Shown piece by piece: positions 43,344-51,626 of a stretch of DNA of 57,382 bases. The notes under the pieces were generated by a model, which saw only the letters and a list, made by a program, of their open reading frames with translations, did not search any database and had not been told where the DNA came from. Position 1 is the first letter of the stretch. The number at the start of each line of letters is the position of its first letter. The position numbers were made by a program, and so were the translations under genes. The stretch is from Lachnospiraceae bacterium (GTDB taxonomy: Bacteria > Bacillota > Clostridia > Lachnospirales > Lachnospiraceae): NCBI GenBank assembly GCA_015057955.1, contig SVDE01000004.1:1-57382 (forward strand). The letters run 5' to 3'.

Positions 43344-44810
43344 ATGGAATCCATGCCGAAAAAAGAGATGACTACCATCAGTGTCAGAGACATGATCATT
43401 TACATTTTAAGCAAATGGAAGATCCTGATAGTATGTCTTGTCTTAGGAGCTGTTGTTCTTGGCGCTTACAGCGGCTATAAGAGTCTTAAAAATACCGGGG
43501 AGATCGCTCTGGAGAAGAGGGGTGAAAAACTGGAGAAGACTCTTTCAGAGGGCGAAAAGGGAAAAGCGATGAACACAGCGGTCACCATTGCGCATTATCT
43601 TAACCAATATGGAAATTATGCTGAATACAGTGCCCGCTCGGAATTTCAGAAACTGGATCCGTCTTCGGTAAAGGTAAGAACGCTTACTTACTATCTGGAC
43701 AGTAAAGAATCCGGAACAATGAAAGAATCAGATGTCGCAGGGTTTGCAAACGCATATCGTTTTAACCTGGTAGACGAACTGTTTGAACAGGAAGTGGCAG
43801 AAGCATTTGGGATTCCCGTTGAAGAAGCATTTTATTATTATGACAAAACTGTAAGGGTCCGCATTGATGAGGAACGGCCGATAGATGAAAGCGTATTTGT
43901 GGTAAATATCTATCACACTGACGATGAATTCCTGGACAAGATGTCGGAGATAGTTAAGAGCAGAATAGAAAGGTATTCAGCTGAAGTCAGCAAAGCTGCT
44001 CCGGATCAGTCCGTCCGGTTCATCAGCGAGATAACTTCAAAAAGCAATGGCTCTTATGTCTACGACACCCAGGAAAAGAATGTCAGCACCTGCAAGACGC
44101 TGGTCAGTGATCTGGAAAAGATCACCAACGCATTATCGGGAGATGAGCTTGTTTATACTAAATATCTGCTTACCCAGGTATATGACGGAGAGTATACAAG
44201 TATTGCCTTTGCCAACATGGGCGAAGAAGAAGCAAAAGCGCCCAAATTACATATCAGTAAAAAATATGTGCTGATAGGAGCGGTCGGAGGACTGTTCGCA
44301 GCTGCGTTAATAGTTCTTCTCGTATATCTGCTCAGCCATAGGCTCAGAGGATATAATGACATGGAATACATCTATGGTATCCCGGTGCTCGGTACATTCG
44401 ATGATCCTAAGACTGTAAAAAAGAATTCGTTTATATTGGATAAATGGCTTAGGTCGCTTAGGTTAAGAAGAAAGAGTCAGGATTATGAAGGATCAGTAAA
44501 ACTGATAGCAGTAAAACTGAAACTGGCCGCAAAAAATAACGGTATCGGGAATATCTGCATAGCAGTTGGCCCTTCAGTAAGCACAGATGTGAAATTCCTG
44601 GAAGACATAAAGCAGAATACGGAAGAGATAAAAGTGAGCGTGGCTGAGGACATTTTGAGGAATGCAGATGCGATCGATAAATTGTTCGATGTGGACGGAG
44701 TAGTTCTAATGGAGCAAATGGACAAGTCACGGCTTTCTGAGATCAGTGAAGAGTGCCGCCTGTTGGCAGGAAATAATATCAGGATCATAGGCGCTGTTGT
44801 AGCCGAATAA
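43344..44810 (+). CDS. Wzz-like chain-length protein with BY-kinase-like tail lacking P-loop
   Basis: A 488-residue polysaccharide co-polymerase-like protein. One membrane segment near residues 25-42 and another near 308-330 flank an extracytoplasmic coiled domain, as in Wzz/CapA proteins. After the second segment, residues about 390-488 look like a bacterial tyrosine kinase fold: VKLIAVKLKLAAKN, then ICIAVGPSVS where the Walker A would be, then GVVLMEQMDKSRLSEI and IRIIGAVVAE. No GKS/GKT motif or Tyr-rich tail is present, so the tail is probably inactive. AGGAGG at 43331-43336 precedes the ATG. Confidence 0.75.
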   Translation: MESMPKKEMTTISVRDMIIYILSKWKILIVCLVLGAVVLGAYSGYKSLKNTGEIALEKRGEKLEKTLSEGEKGKAMNTAVTIAHYLNQYGNYAEYSARSEFQKLDPSSVKVRTLTYYLDSKESGTMKESDVAGFANAYRFNLVDELFEQEVAEAFGIPVEEAFYYYDKTVRVRIDEERPIDESVFVVNIYHTDDEFLDKMSEIVKSRIERYSAEVSKAAPDQSVRFISEITSKSNGSYVYDTQEKNVSTCKTLVSDLEKITNALSGDELVYTKYLLTQVYDGEYTSIAFANMGEEEAKAPKLHISKKYVLIGAVGGLFAAALIVLLVYLLSHRLRGYNDMEYIYGIPVLGTFDDPKTVKKNSFILDKWLRSLRLRRKSQDYEGSVKLIAVKLKLAAKNNGIGNICIAVGPSVSTDVKFLEDIKQNTEEIKVSVAEDILRNADAIDKLFDVDGVVLMEQMDKSRLSEISEECRLLAGNNIRIIGAVVAE

Positions 44811-44825
44811 GAATATCAAGTTCAG

Positions 44826-44859
44826 GCAGCCGGTATTATTATACCGGTTGCTTTTTTTT
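44826..44859. terminator. Bidirectional terminator ending the exopolysaccharide locus
   Basis: 11-bp stem GCAGCCGGTAT/ATACCGGTTGC with one G-U pair, loop TATT, then eight T. It lies 15 bases after the Wzz-like gene and contains the stop codon of the convergent acyltransferase gene. Confidence 0.9.
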
Positions 44860-45879
44860 GCTTTTTTTTACCGAGTTAACAATAATAAGATTGGCAATGC
44901 CGATCGCAAATGTGAGTATCCAGAATAGAGCGATCTTTAATCCCATTTGCGCATTCGGTAAAAAATAATTAATGATGCAGATAACTGCAAAATGCCATAC
45001 GTAGATCGGCATGCTCAATTTCCCTAAAAAATTAAAAAATGAGCTGTTTATCTTTGGTATCAGGCTCTGACCGGATTGGATAGCTGCCATCCACAGAATA
45101 AAACAGATAAGCTGAAAGTCACGCATGCTGTAATTCATGAAGCTGATAAAAAGAGGCAGTATGAAAGTGAACACTTCAATGACTGTGATCATTACTCTTA
45201 ATGGGAATCTGATCGTCTTTACACGGATCCATTCAGTAAAATGCCATATTATTATGCCAAGGCACATTCCGCCAAAAGCACGGAAAATGGTATTGGGCAT
45301 TGCGATAAGTCCAAAATCGGCAATCTGATAATAAAAAGCGCAGTATCCAACTGCTATAAAAAGATCGAGTTTTACGATCTTTATGTTAAGGATGATGCAG
45401 ATAAAAGGCAGAGCGATGAACATGGCAGATAAGAACCAGAGCGGATAAGATAAAGTGCCATGAGGAGAAGCCTCCGAAAGATATAAAAGTTCTGCAGGAA
45501 GTCTCGTAAGACGATTAATGAATGAAACTTTGCCGGCCTCGGATAAGAATGGTAAATTCCTGAAAACATAAGTAATGATCACGGGAATGATCGTATAAGC
45601 CAGAAAAGGAATAAATTTGGAAACTGTGTACCCGGCTGAAACTTTCAAAATGTTAATGTATCCGGGATAACCATTTGAATTTTTTTTCGAAAAATAACCG
45701 GCTGTAAAAAAACCGGTGACAATAAAGAAAAATTCAACATATATCCAGCCATACATAAATGGTCTTTCAGAATTGAAACCAAGGCTCACGGCATGGCCGT
45801 TCATTATGATCACAGCAGCAAGAAACCTTATGATCTCAATTTTCCCGTCTCGTACAGCTTTTTTTGCAATCTGTTCCAT
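44839..45879 (-). CDS. Acyltransferase-3 family membrane protein (reverse strand)
   Basis: A 346-residue polytopic O-acyltransferase. The N-terminal KIEIIRFLAAVIIMNGHAVSLG carries the family Arg and His. FFIVTGFFTAGYF and the late LSMPIYVWHFAVICI agree. A longer TTG start at 45912 exists, but the best reverse promoter has its -10 box there, so I prefer ATG 45879. It probably modifies the surface glycan made by the adjacent locus. Confidence 0.87.
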   Translation of the reverse strand: MEQIAKKAVRDGKIEIIRFLAAVIIMNGHAVSLGFNSERPFMYGWIYVEFFFIVTGFFTAGYFSKKNSNGYPGYINILKVSAGYTVSKFIPFLAYTIIPVIITYVFRNLPFLSEAGKVSFINRLTRLPAELLYLSEASPHGTLSYPLWFLSAMFIALPFICIILNIKIVKLDLFIAVGYCAFYYQIADFGLIAMPNTIFRAFGGMCLGIIIWHFTEWIRVKTIRFPLRVMITVIEVFTFILPLFISFMNYSMRDFQLICFILWMAAIQSGQSLIPKINSSFFNFLGKLSMPIYVWHFAVICIINYFLPNAQMGLKIALFWILTFAIGIANLIIVNSVKKSKKKQPV

Positions 45880-45911
45880 TTTTATCCACAGCAACTTATT
45901 TTTATTGGTCA

Positions 45912-45941
45912 ATTATAAGTCGTGAAAGGGATAATAGTAAA
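45912..45941 (-). promoter_or_regulatory. Promoter for the reverse acyltransferase gene
   Basis: Reverse-strand TTTACT (plus 45936-45941), an 18-base spacer and TATAAT (plus 45912-45917), about 33 bases before ATG 45879. It lies directly after the stop of the upstream pseudogene. Confidence 0.5.
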
Positions 45942-45945
45942 CAGT

Positions 45946-46307
45946 TTATTTCCTATATATAAGATAATTTCCGATCTTTGGTATTTTGATTATCAGCCAT
46001 GAGGCAGCATAACTCAAGGCCAGAGTGATAAACCAGAATATGATCACCTTCACAGGCCGCATGATCGGCAGTGACAGGATCCATTCCAACAGCAGCAGCC
46101 GGATGATCACGTGGACCAGATACACTGCGAATGAATAAGAAGCAAGTTCTTTAATGAACTTAGTATGTTTAATGTAGCGGATCCTTGAAAACAGTTCGAA
46201 TACCGCCGCTGAATCCGAGCGACAGCTGGAGCGAGAGCTCCGGACCGCCGATCATGCTGTTTGTCATCATAATGCTGTGATAAGCAAATATTTGACAAAT
46301 TGCCCTT
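45946..46307 (-). pseudogene. Decayed acyltransferase-3 gene (internal deletion, frameshift)
   Basis: The 627-base gap 45913-46539 holds no intact gene. On the reverse strand it keeps two pieces of an acyltransferase like that at 29055. One piece reads IFAYHSI, then PELSLQLSLGFSGG. The other, in a different frame, reads SAAVFELFSR, then ASYSFAVYLVHVII and KIPKIGNYLIYRK before the stop at 45946. The pieces join near 46203-46212 at a GCGGCG sequence, with about 70 codons missing compared with the 29055 protein. The N-terminal half is not recognisable; 46308-46539 contains a hydrophobic reverse-strand reading of unknown origin and the nagB leader. Confidence 0.75.
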
Positions 46308-46321
46308 TAAAGAATTAGAAT
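46292..46321 (+). promoter_or_regulatory. Candidate promoter for the nagB-glmM operon
   Basis: Perfect TTGACA at 46292-46297, an 18-base spacer and TAGAAT at 46316-46321. It lies at the edge of the pseudogene and would give a leader of about 210 bases before nagB. Confidence 0.55.
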
Positions 46322-46539
46322 TAATCGATTTAAGATAAAATACTTTTCCATGAAAGGAGAACAGAAAAAGTATTAGCGCCAGGACCATAAAAGGTTGACG
46401 AGGTATGACAGTTATCGAAATACTCGGCGGATTCTGTCACGGCTCGCGGCACAGTCGAAAAGAAGAAAGCAAAAAGCAGAATCAAAACTGTAACAGAGGT
46501 TCTTCCGATGCCGTAAATAATAAACAGGAGATAACTTAA

Positions 46540-47331
46540 ATGAGAGTTGTAATACAGGATAACTATGAAAAAATGTGCAAATGGGCAGCTGACCATATCG
46601 CTGCAAAGATAAACGCCCACAAAGAAGACAGACCGTTCGTTCTGGGTCTTCCCACCGGCTCAAGCCCTATCGGTGTTTATCAGGAGCTTGTCCGTATGAA
46701 CAAAGCAGGTGAAGTTTCATTTGCCAATGTAGTGACATTTAACATGGACGAGTATCTGGGTCTCCCTCATGAGCATGACCAGAGCTATTGGTATTTCATG
46801 CATGACAATCTTTTCGATCACCTTGTTGACATGAAGCCCGAAAACATCAACATCCTTAACGGCATGACTGACGATCCTGAAGAAGAGTGCAGAAAATATG
46901 AAGAGAAGATCGCTTCATACGGCGGCATCGATCTGTTCATGGGCGGTATCGGAGTAGATGGACATCTTGCTTTTAATGAGCCCTTCACATCTCTTACATC
47001 GCGCACAGGACTCAGGGATCTTACAACTGACACACGTATAGTAAACAGCCGTTTCTTCGGTAATGATCCGGAGAAGGTTCCCGCTCAGGCTCTGTCAGTA
47101 GGTATCGGTACAGTTACAGATGCAAAAGAAGTTCTGGTACTGATCTCCGGACACAATAAAGCCCGCGCAATGGCAGCTGTAGTTGAAGGCGGCGTTTCAC
47201 AGAAATGGACATGCTCAGCACTTCAGATGCATAATGACGCGATCATCGCATGTGATGAGGATGCCTGCGGCGAACTTACTGTTGATACTTACAAGTATTT
47301 CCTCGACATTGAGAGGAAAGAAAGACTCTGA
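46540..47331 (+). CDS. nagB: Glucosamine-6-phosphate deaminase
   Basis: Converts glucosamine-6-phosphate to fructose-6-phosphate and ammonia, feeding amino sugars into glycolysis. The 263-residue protein shows LPTGSSPIGVYQEL, TFNMDEYLGLP (catalytic Asp region), GGIGVDGHLAFNEP (with the active-site His) and SRTG. AGGAG at 46526-46530 sits 9 bases before the ATG. It is the first gene of a four-gene amino-sugar operon. Confidence 0.96.
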   Translation: MRVVIQDNYEKMCKWAADHIAAKINAHKEDRPFVLGLPTGSSPIGVYQELVRMNKAGEVSFANVVTFNMDEYLGLPHEHDQSYWYFMHDNLFDHLVDMKPENINILNGMTDDPEEECRKYEEKIASYGGIDLFMGGIGVDGHLAFNEPFTSLTSRTGLRDLTTDTRIVNSRFFGNDPEKVPAQALSVGIGTVTDAKEVLVLISGHNKARAMAAVVEGGVSQKWTCSALQMHNDAIIACDEDACGELTVDTYKYFLDIERKERL

Positions 47332-47340
47332 TATCTGCAT

Positions 47341-48300
47341 ATGAAAAAAGTGATCGTTTTCGGCGGAGGAGCAGGACTGTCATGCCTGCTCTCCGGCCTC
47401 AAGCTGTTTCCATTGGAAGTTACGACGGTCATAGCTGTAAGCGATAACGGCAGCAGTACCGGAGTGCTTAAGGAAGAATTTGACATACCTGCCGTGGGAG
47501 ACGTTGGAAAGGTTCTCCTTTCAATGGCAAATATCGATGATGATTTCATCGATCTGTTAAGCTACCGCTTTAAAAAAGAGAATTCATCTCTCTACAATCA
47601 TCCCGTCCGCAACATCTTAATGACAGCTCTGATCGATCTGAAAGGCAACCTTACAGAGGCAACAGAGTATATGTCCAGGATACTGAACATCAAAGGTGAA
47701 GTCCTTCCTCTTACTGAGGAGAGGGCTGAGCTTGTAGGTCATAATGAGGAAAACGGCGAGGAGTTCTTCGGAGAGGTCGTTGTAAGCCAGAACATCAAGA
47801 ATATCTCAACACTGTCCTACGACCGTGACATACATGTGGGAAACAGAGTAAAGAAGGGGATCGCTGACGCTGATCTGATCATTTTCAGTCCGGGCAGCCT
47901 TTATACCTCTATCCTTCCCCACCTGATCGTAGATGATATTGTTGAAGAGATAGGCAAAGCCAAGGCACCGATCATGTATGTTTCAAATCTTGTGACTCAG
48001 CCCGGTGAGACTGACGGTTACAGTGTGAGCGAGCATGTAAAAGTCCTTAATGATCACCTTGGAAACCGTAAGGTAGATGTTGTCGTGGCAAACAACGGGC
48101 AGATAGACAGAAGGGTTGCACGCCGTTATCTGGAGACTGAAGGAAAGACCATGGTGGAACTTGACAGGAGCAATGTAGCTGTGCTTGGAGCGCAGATCAT
48201 CGAAGATGACATCTTCTGCATCGAAGATGAGCGTATCCGTCACAAAGCACTTGATACGGCTTACCATATCTTCGCCTATTTAATGGAACGCAAAAATTAA
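47341..48300 (+). CDS. yvcK: YvcK/GlmR-like gluconeogenesis factor (divergent)
   Basis: A 319-residue member of the YvcK (CofD-related) family. In Bacillus, YvcK/GlmR binds UDP-GlcNAc and links carbon supply to wall precursor synthesis. Conserved parts: VFGGGAGLSCLLSGLK, VSDNGSSTG, SPGSLYTSILP and NLVTQPGETDGYSVSEH. Positions that read GGGTGLS and GHSLGN in Bacillus are GGGAGLS and NHPVRN here, so it may be a paralogue. It lies 9 bases after nagB and shares an operon with glmM, away from the usual rapZ-whiA setting. Confidence 0.88.
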   Translation: MKKVIVFGGGAGLSCLLSGLKLFPLEVTTVIAVSDNGSSTGVLKEEFDIPAVGDVGKVLLSMANIDDDFIDLLSYRFKKENSSLYNHPVRNILMTALIDLKGNLTEATEYMSRILNIKGEVLPLTEERAELVGHNEENGEEFFGEVVVSQNIKNISTLSYDRDIHVGNRVKKGIADADLIIFSPGSLYTSILPHLIVDDIVEEIGKAKAPIMYVSNLVTQPGETDGYSVSEHVKVLNDHLGNRKVDVVVANNGQIDRRVARRYLETEGKTMVELDRSNVAVLGAQIIEDDIFCIEDERIRHKALDTAYHIFAYLMERKN

Positions 48301-48321
48301 CAATCGGAAGGAATAAAAAAT

Positions 48322-48981
48322 ATGTATACTATCAAAGATCTGTATGATCTTGACCATACTCTTGCAAAGGATTATCTTTCACAGTTCACTTATCCCTGGG
48401 AAGCTCTTGCAGGGATCAAAGCATTCATACTTGAACTTGGGCCTACTCTGGGCGACGACTATGAGGAAGTTTCAGAAAATGTCTGGGTCCACAAGACAGC
48501 AAAAGTATTCCCCTCAGCGTATCTCGGAGCTCCCTGCATCATCGGACCTGAGACAGAAGTAAGGCACTGCGCGTTCATCCGCGGTTCAGCTCTTGTCGGA
48601 GCAAATTGTGTGGTCGGTAACTCTGTAGAACTTAAGAACGTGATCCTGTTTGACCATGTTCAGACTCCTCACTATAATTATGTTGGCGACAGTATCCTGG
48701 GATATTACAGCCACATGGGTGCAGGAAGCATTACCAGCAATGTCAAGAGCGACAAAAAACTGGTTGTTGTCCACAACGGAACTGAGCAGATCGAGACCGG
48801 GATCAAGAAGTTTGGCGCGATGCTCGGAGATCATGTGGAAGTCGGCTGCAATGCTGTATGCAATCCCGGTACGGTGATCGGACGTTGGAGCAATGTTTAT
48901 CCCACATCATGCGTACGCGGTGTTGTTCCCGAAAACAGCATTTTCAAAAACAGCGGTGACATAATCATAAAAGAAGACTGA
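48322..48981 (+). CDS. Left-handed beta-helix acyltransferase/GlmU-C-like protein
   Basis: A 219-residue hexapeptide-repeat protein. After an N-terminal helical region (about 1-45), repeats such as PSAYLGAPCIIGPETEVRH, IRGSALVGANCVVGNS and AMLGDHVEVGCNAVCNPGTVIG resemble the acetyltransferase half of GlmU. No nucleotidyltransferase half is present. Between yvcK-like and glmM it probably helps to make or sense GlcNAc-1-phosphate or UDP-GlcNAc. The substrate is not known. GGAAGGA precedes the ATG. Confidence 0.82.
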   Translation: MYTIKDLYDLDHTLAKDYLSQFTYPWEALAGIKAFILELGPTLGDDYEEVSENVWVHKTAKVFPSAYLGAPCIIGPETEVRHCAFIRGSALVGANCVVGNSVELKNVILFDHVQTPHYNYVGDSILGYYSHMGAGSITSNVKSDKKLVVVHNGTEQIETGIKKFGAMLGDHVEVGCNAVCNPGTVIGRWSNVYPTSCVRGVVPENSIFKNSGDIIIKED

Positions 48982-48993
48982 TGGAGGGAAAAA

Positions 48994-50340
48994 ATGGGAA
49001 AGTATTTTGGAACTGACGGCTTCAGAGGAGAAGCAAATAAAGACCTGGATTTCGATCACGCAATTAAGATCGGGCGTTTCATAGGCTGGTATTACGGCGC
49101 AAGGCTCGGAAAGAAAGCGCGTGTAGTCATCGGAAAGGATACGAGACGTTCATCATACATGTTTGAGTACGCTCTCTGTACAGGACTCATGGCATCAGGC
49201 GCAGATGCTTACATCATGCACGTTACCACGACTCCTTCAGTATCTTATATTGCAAGAGTTGATGATTTTGACTGCGGCATCATGATATCCGCGTCACACA
49301 ATCCTTTCTATGACAACGGCATCAAGATCGTAAACAACAACGGCGAGAAGATGGACGAAGAAACGCTGCTGGAGATCGAGAAATACATTGATGGCGAGAT
49401 CGAGATACCTGTTGCGCACCGCGAGGACATCGGACGTACAGTTGACTATGTGGCCGGAAGAAACAGATATATAGGATATCTTATCTCCCTTTCACATTTC
49501 AGCTTTAAGGATGTAAAGGTCGGACTGGATGTTGCTAACGGAGCAGCATGGCAGATCGCCAAAGGTGTGTTTGACGCGCTTGGCGCCAAGACATATGTCA
49601 TGAACGCTGAACCCAACGGCTACAATATCAATACAGACTGCGGTTCTACTCATATAGAGCACCTGCAGAAGTTTGTAGTTGATAACGGCCTGGACATCGG
49701 ATTCGCGTATGACGGTGATGCTGACAGATGCCTGTGCGTTGATGAAAAGGGAAATCTGGTGACAGGTGACCACACTCTGTATATATACGGACTTTACATG
49801 AAGGAGCGCGGCAAACTTGTAAATAATAAGGTCGTAACTACCGTAATGTCCAACTTCGGTCTTTATAAGGCGCTCGACAAGGTCGGCATCGAGTATGACA
49901 AGACTAAAGTCGGCGACAAATATGTTTATGAGAACATGGTACAGACAGGAAACCGCATCGGCGGTGAGCAGTCAGGACATACCATCTTTACCAAATATGC
50001 CACAACAGGCGACGGAATCCTTACAAGCATCAAACTCATGGAAGTCATGCTTGCCAAGGAAAAGCCGATGAGCGAACTTGCTGCCCCGGTTGTATTCTAT
50101 CCTCAGGTGCTTAAGAATGTCCGTGTAAAGAGCAAACCCGATGCCCAGAATGACCCTGATGTACAGGCAGCAGTCAAGAGAGTTGCTGATGAACTCGGCG
50201 ATACCGGGCGTATCCTTGTCAGGGAGAGCGGAACCGAGCCGGTAATAAGAGTCATGGTGGAAGCTGATACACACGAGCTCTGTGAAAAATACGTCGATTC
50301 AGTCATCGAAGTCATAAAGGCAAAAGGTCATATTGCATAA
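48994..50340 (+). CDS. glmM: Phosphoglucosamine mutase
   Basis: Interconverts glucosamine-6-phosphate and glucosamine-1-phosphate for UDP-GlcNAc synthesis. The 448-residue protein has all four mutase signatures: the N-terminal GTDGFRGEAN, the phosphoserine loop ISASHNP with Ser101, the metal loop DGDADRCLCVD and the sugar-phosphate loop RESGTEPVIRVM. GGAGGG precedes the ATG. A strong terminator follows, closing the nagB operon. Confidence 0.96.
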   Translation: MGKYFGTDGFRGEANKDLDFDHAIKIGRFIGWYYGARLGKKARVVIGKDTRRSSYMFEYALCTGLMASGADAYIMHVTTTPSVSYIARVDDFDCGIMISASHNPFYDNGIKIVNNNGEKMDEETLLEIEKYIDGEIEIPVAHREDIGRTVDYVAGRNRYIGYLISLSHFSFKDVKVGLDVANGAAWQIAKGVFDALGAKTYVMNAEPNGYNINTDCGSTHIEHLQKFVVDNGLDIGFAYDGDADRCLCVDEKGNLVTGDHTLYIYGLYMKERGKLVNNKVVTTVMSNFGLYKALDKVGIEYDKTKVGDKYVYENMVQTGNRIGGEQSGHTIFTKYATTGDGILTSIKLMEVMLAKEKPMSELAAPVVFYPQVLKNVRVKSKPDAQNDPDVQAAVKRVADELGDTGRILVRESGTEPVIRVMVEADTHELCEKYVDSVIEVIKAKGHIA

Positions 50341-50370
50341 GAAACTTAAAATTGTCTCATTACAAAAACG

Positions 50371-50399
50371 GCTCCGGGCAGATACCCGGAGCTGTTTTT
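50371..50399 (+). terminator. Terminator of the nagB-glmM operon
   Basis: 8-bp GC-rich stem GCTCCGGG/CCCGGAGC with loop CAGATA, followed by TGTTTTT, 30 bases after the glmM stop. Confidence 0.9.
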
Positions 50400-50440
50400 C
50401 GTCCGTTTAGACACACATTTTTAACAGTATTTGTGAGCGA

Positions 50441-50467
50441 TTAGCAGTTGACATTAACGAGTGCCAG
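50441..50467. promoter_or_regulatory. Degenerate second CIRCE-like site overlapping -35
   Basis: TTAGCAGTT-N9-GAGTGCCAG matches the CIRCE arms at 14 of 18 positions with exactly the right N9 spacer. It overlaps the -35 box at 50448-50453, and its centre lies 47 bases upstream of the centre of the perfect CIRCE. Confidence 0.5.
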
Positions 50468-50476
50468 TGATAGTAT
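50448..50476 (+). promoter_or_regulatory. Promoter of the hrcA-dnaK operon
   Basis: Perfect TTGACA at 50448-50453, a 17-base spacer and TAGTAT at 50471-50476, just upstream of the CIRCE element. Confidence 0.75.
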
Positions 50477-50487
50477 ATGCATAGTGA

Positions 50488-50514
50488 TTAGCACTCTATG
50501 TTGCTGAGTGCTAA
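50488..50514. promoter_or_regulatory. CIRCE element (HrcA operator)
   Basis: Perfect TTAGCACTC-N9-GAGTGCTAA, identical to the CIRCE consensus. It sits 11 bases after the -10 box and 25 bases before hrcA, where HrcA binding would block transcription until heat shock titrates the repressor through GroEL. Confidence 0.97.
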
Positions 50515-50539
50515 CAGGGAGAATGATAGGAGATCCGGG

Positions 50540-51607
50540 ATGGAACTTGACGAGAGAAAAAAGAAGATACTTCAGGCTGTCATCAAGAACTACCTTGATA
50601 CCGGCGAGCCGGTGGGCAGCAGGACGATCTCCAAGTATGGCGATTTCAACTTGAGCCCCGCGACCATAAGAAATGAGATGGCCGATCTTGAGGAAATGGG
50701 ATATATTTTCCAGCCTCATACTTCCGCGGGAAGGATACCTACGGACGCAGGCTACAGACTCTATGTCGATGACATGCTGGCACAGAAGAGCGAGGAACTC
50801 AATGCAAGGTCTGAAAGCCTCGACAGGATGCAGGACATCATGGACAAGCGGGTAGACCGCATAGAGGAAGTCCTGAAGGACATGGCCAAGATGCTCGCCA
50901 ACAACACCAACTATACTTCGGTGGTGAGCATGCCAAGTGCGGGCAGGAACAAGCTCAAATTTGTCCAGCTTACCCAGCTTGACGGCGGAAAGCTCCTCTG
51001 CACAGTCATTCTTGAAGGCAATATAGTCAAGAATGAGATGATCAGGGTGAGCGGCAGCCTCGATCAGGAGACATTGCTCGGGCTCAACATACTGTTCAAT
51101 AATACACTGAACGGACTTACGCTCTCGCAGATCACTTTTGACATGGCGGCGGGCATGGCAAGCCAGGTACCTGAAAAGGCGGAGCTGATAACAAACATAC
51201 TCAACACCATAGTAAGAGCGATAGGTTCGGAAGACGGCATAGAGATATTCACAAGCGGCACGAAGAACATTTTCAAGTATCCCGAGCTCAGCGACAAATC
51301 CAGTGCAAGCGAACTGATATCGACTCTGGAAGAGAAGAAACTGCTTGGCAACCTTCTCGTGGATGATATCGAGTCAAGCGGAAGCACGACCGGCATCCAG
51401 GTATACATAGGTCAGGAGACCGAAGTAAATGCCATGAAGGACTGCTCTGTGGTCACAGCCACATATGAATTCGAGGAAGGCGTATTTGGCAAGATAGGCA
51501 TCATAGGTCCCAAGAGGATGGATTACGAGAAGGTACTGGATGTACTTAAGGATGTGACCGGAAACCTCGACGTGAAATTCAATCACACAGGTCCCGGCGA
51601 AGAATAA
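50540..51607 (+). CDS. hrcA: Heat-inducible transcription repressor HrcA
   Basis: A 355-residue repressor that binds CIRCE and represses its own operon. The N-terminal winged helix-turn-helix shows LDERKKKILQAVIKNYLDTGEPVGSR and SPATIRNEMADLEEMGYIFQPHTSAGR, both classical. The GAF-like inducer and dimer domain fills the rest. The start is ATG 50540, 7 bases after AGGAG. A longer reading frame from 50498 begins inside the CIRCE element and is rejected. Confidence 0.96.
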   Translation: MELDERKKKILQAVIKNYLDTGEPVGSRTISKYGDFNLSPATIRNEMADLEEMGYIFQPHTSAGRIPTDAGYRLYVDDMLAQKSEELNARSESLDRMQDIMDKRVDRIEEVLKDMAKMLANNTNYTSVVSMPSAGRNKLKFVQLTQLDGGKLLCTVILEGNIVKNEMIRVSGSLDQETLLGLNILFNNTLNGLTLSQITFDMAAGMASQVPEKAELITNILNTIVRAIGSEDGIEIFTSGTKNIFKYPELSDKSSASELISTLEEKKLLGNLLVDDIESSGSTTGIQVYIGQETEVNAMKDCSVVTATYEFEEGVFGKIGIIGPKRMDYEKVLDVLKDVTGNLDVKFNHTGPGEE

Positions 51608-51626
51608 ATGAAAGGCGGCGAAGACG

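Noticed and set aside
46330..46620. Reverse-strand hydrophobic frame before nagB
   Set aside because: It runs into the nagB coding region and matches no family I recognise. It may be part of the decayed gene, but I cannot support a call.
50498..50539. Longer HrcA start
   Set aside because: It would begin inside the CIRCE element, without a ribosome site; ATG 50540 follows AGGAG and matches the family.
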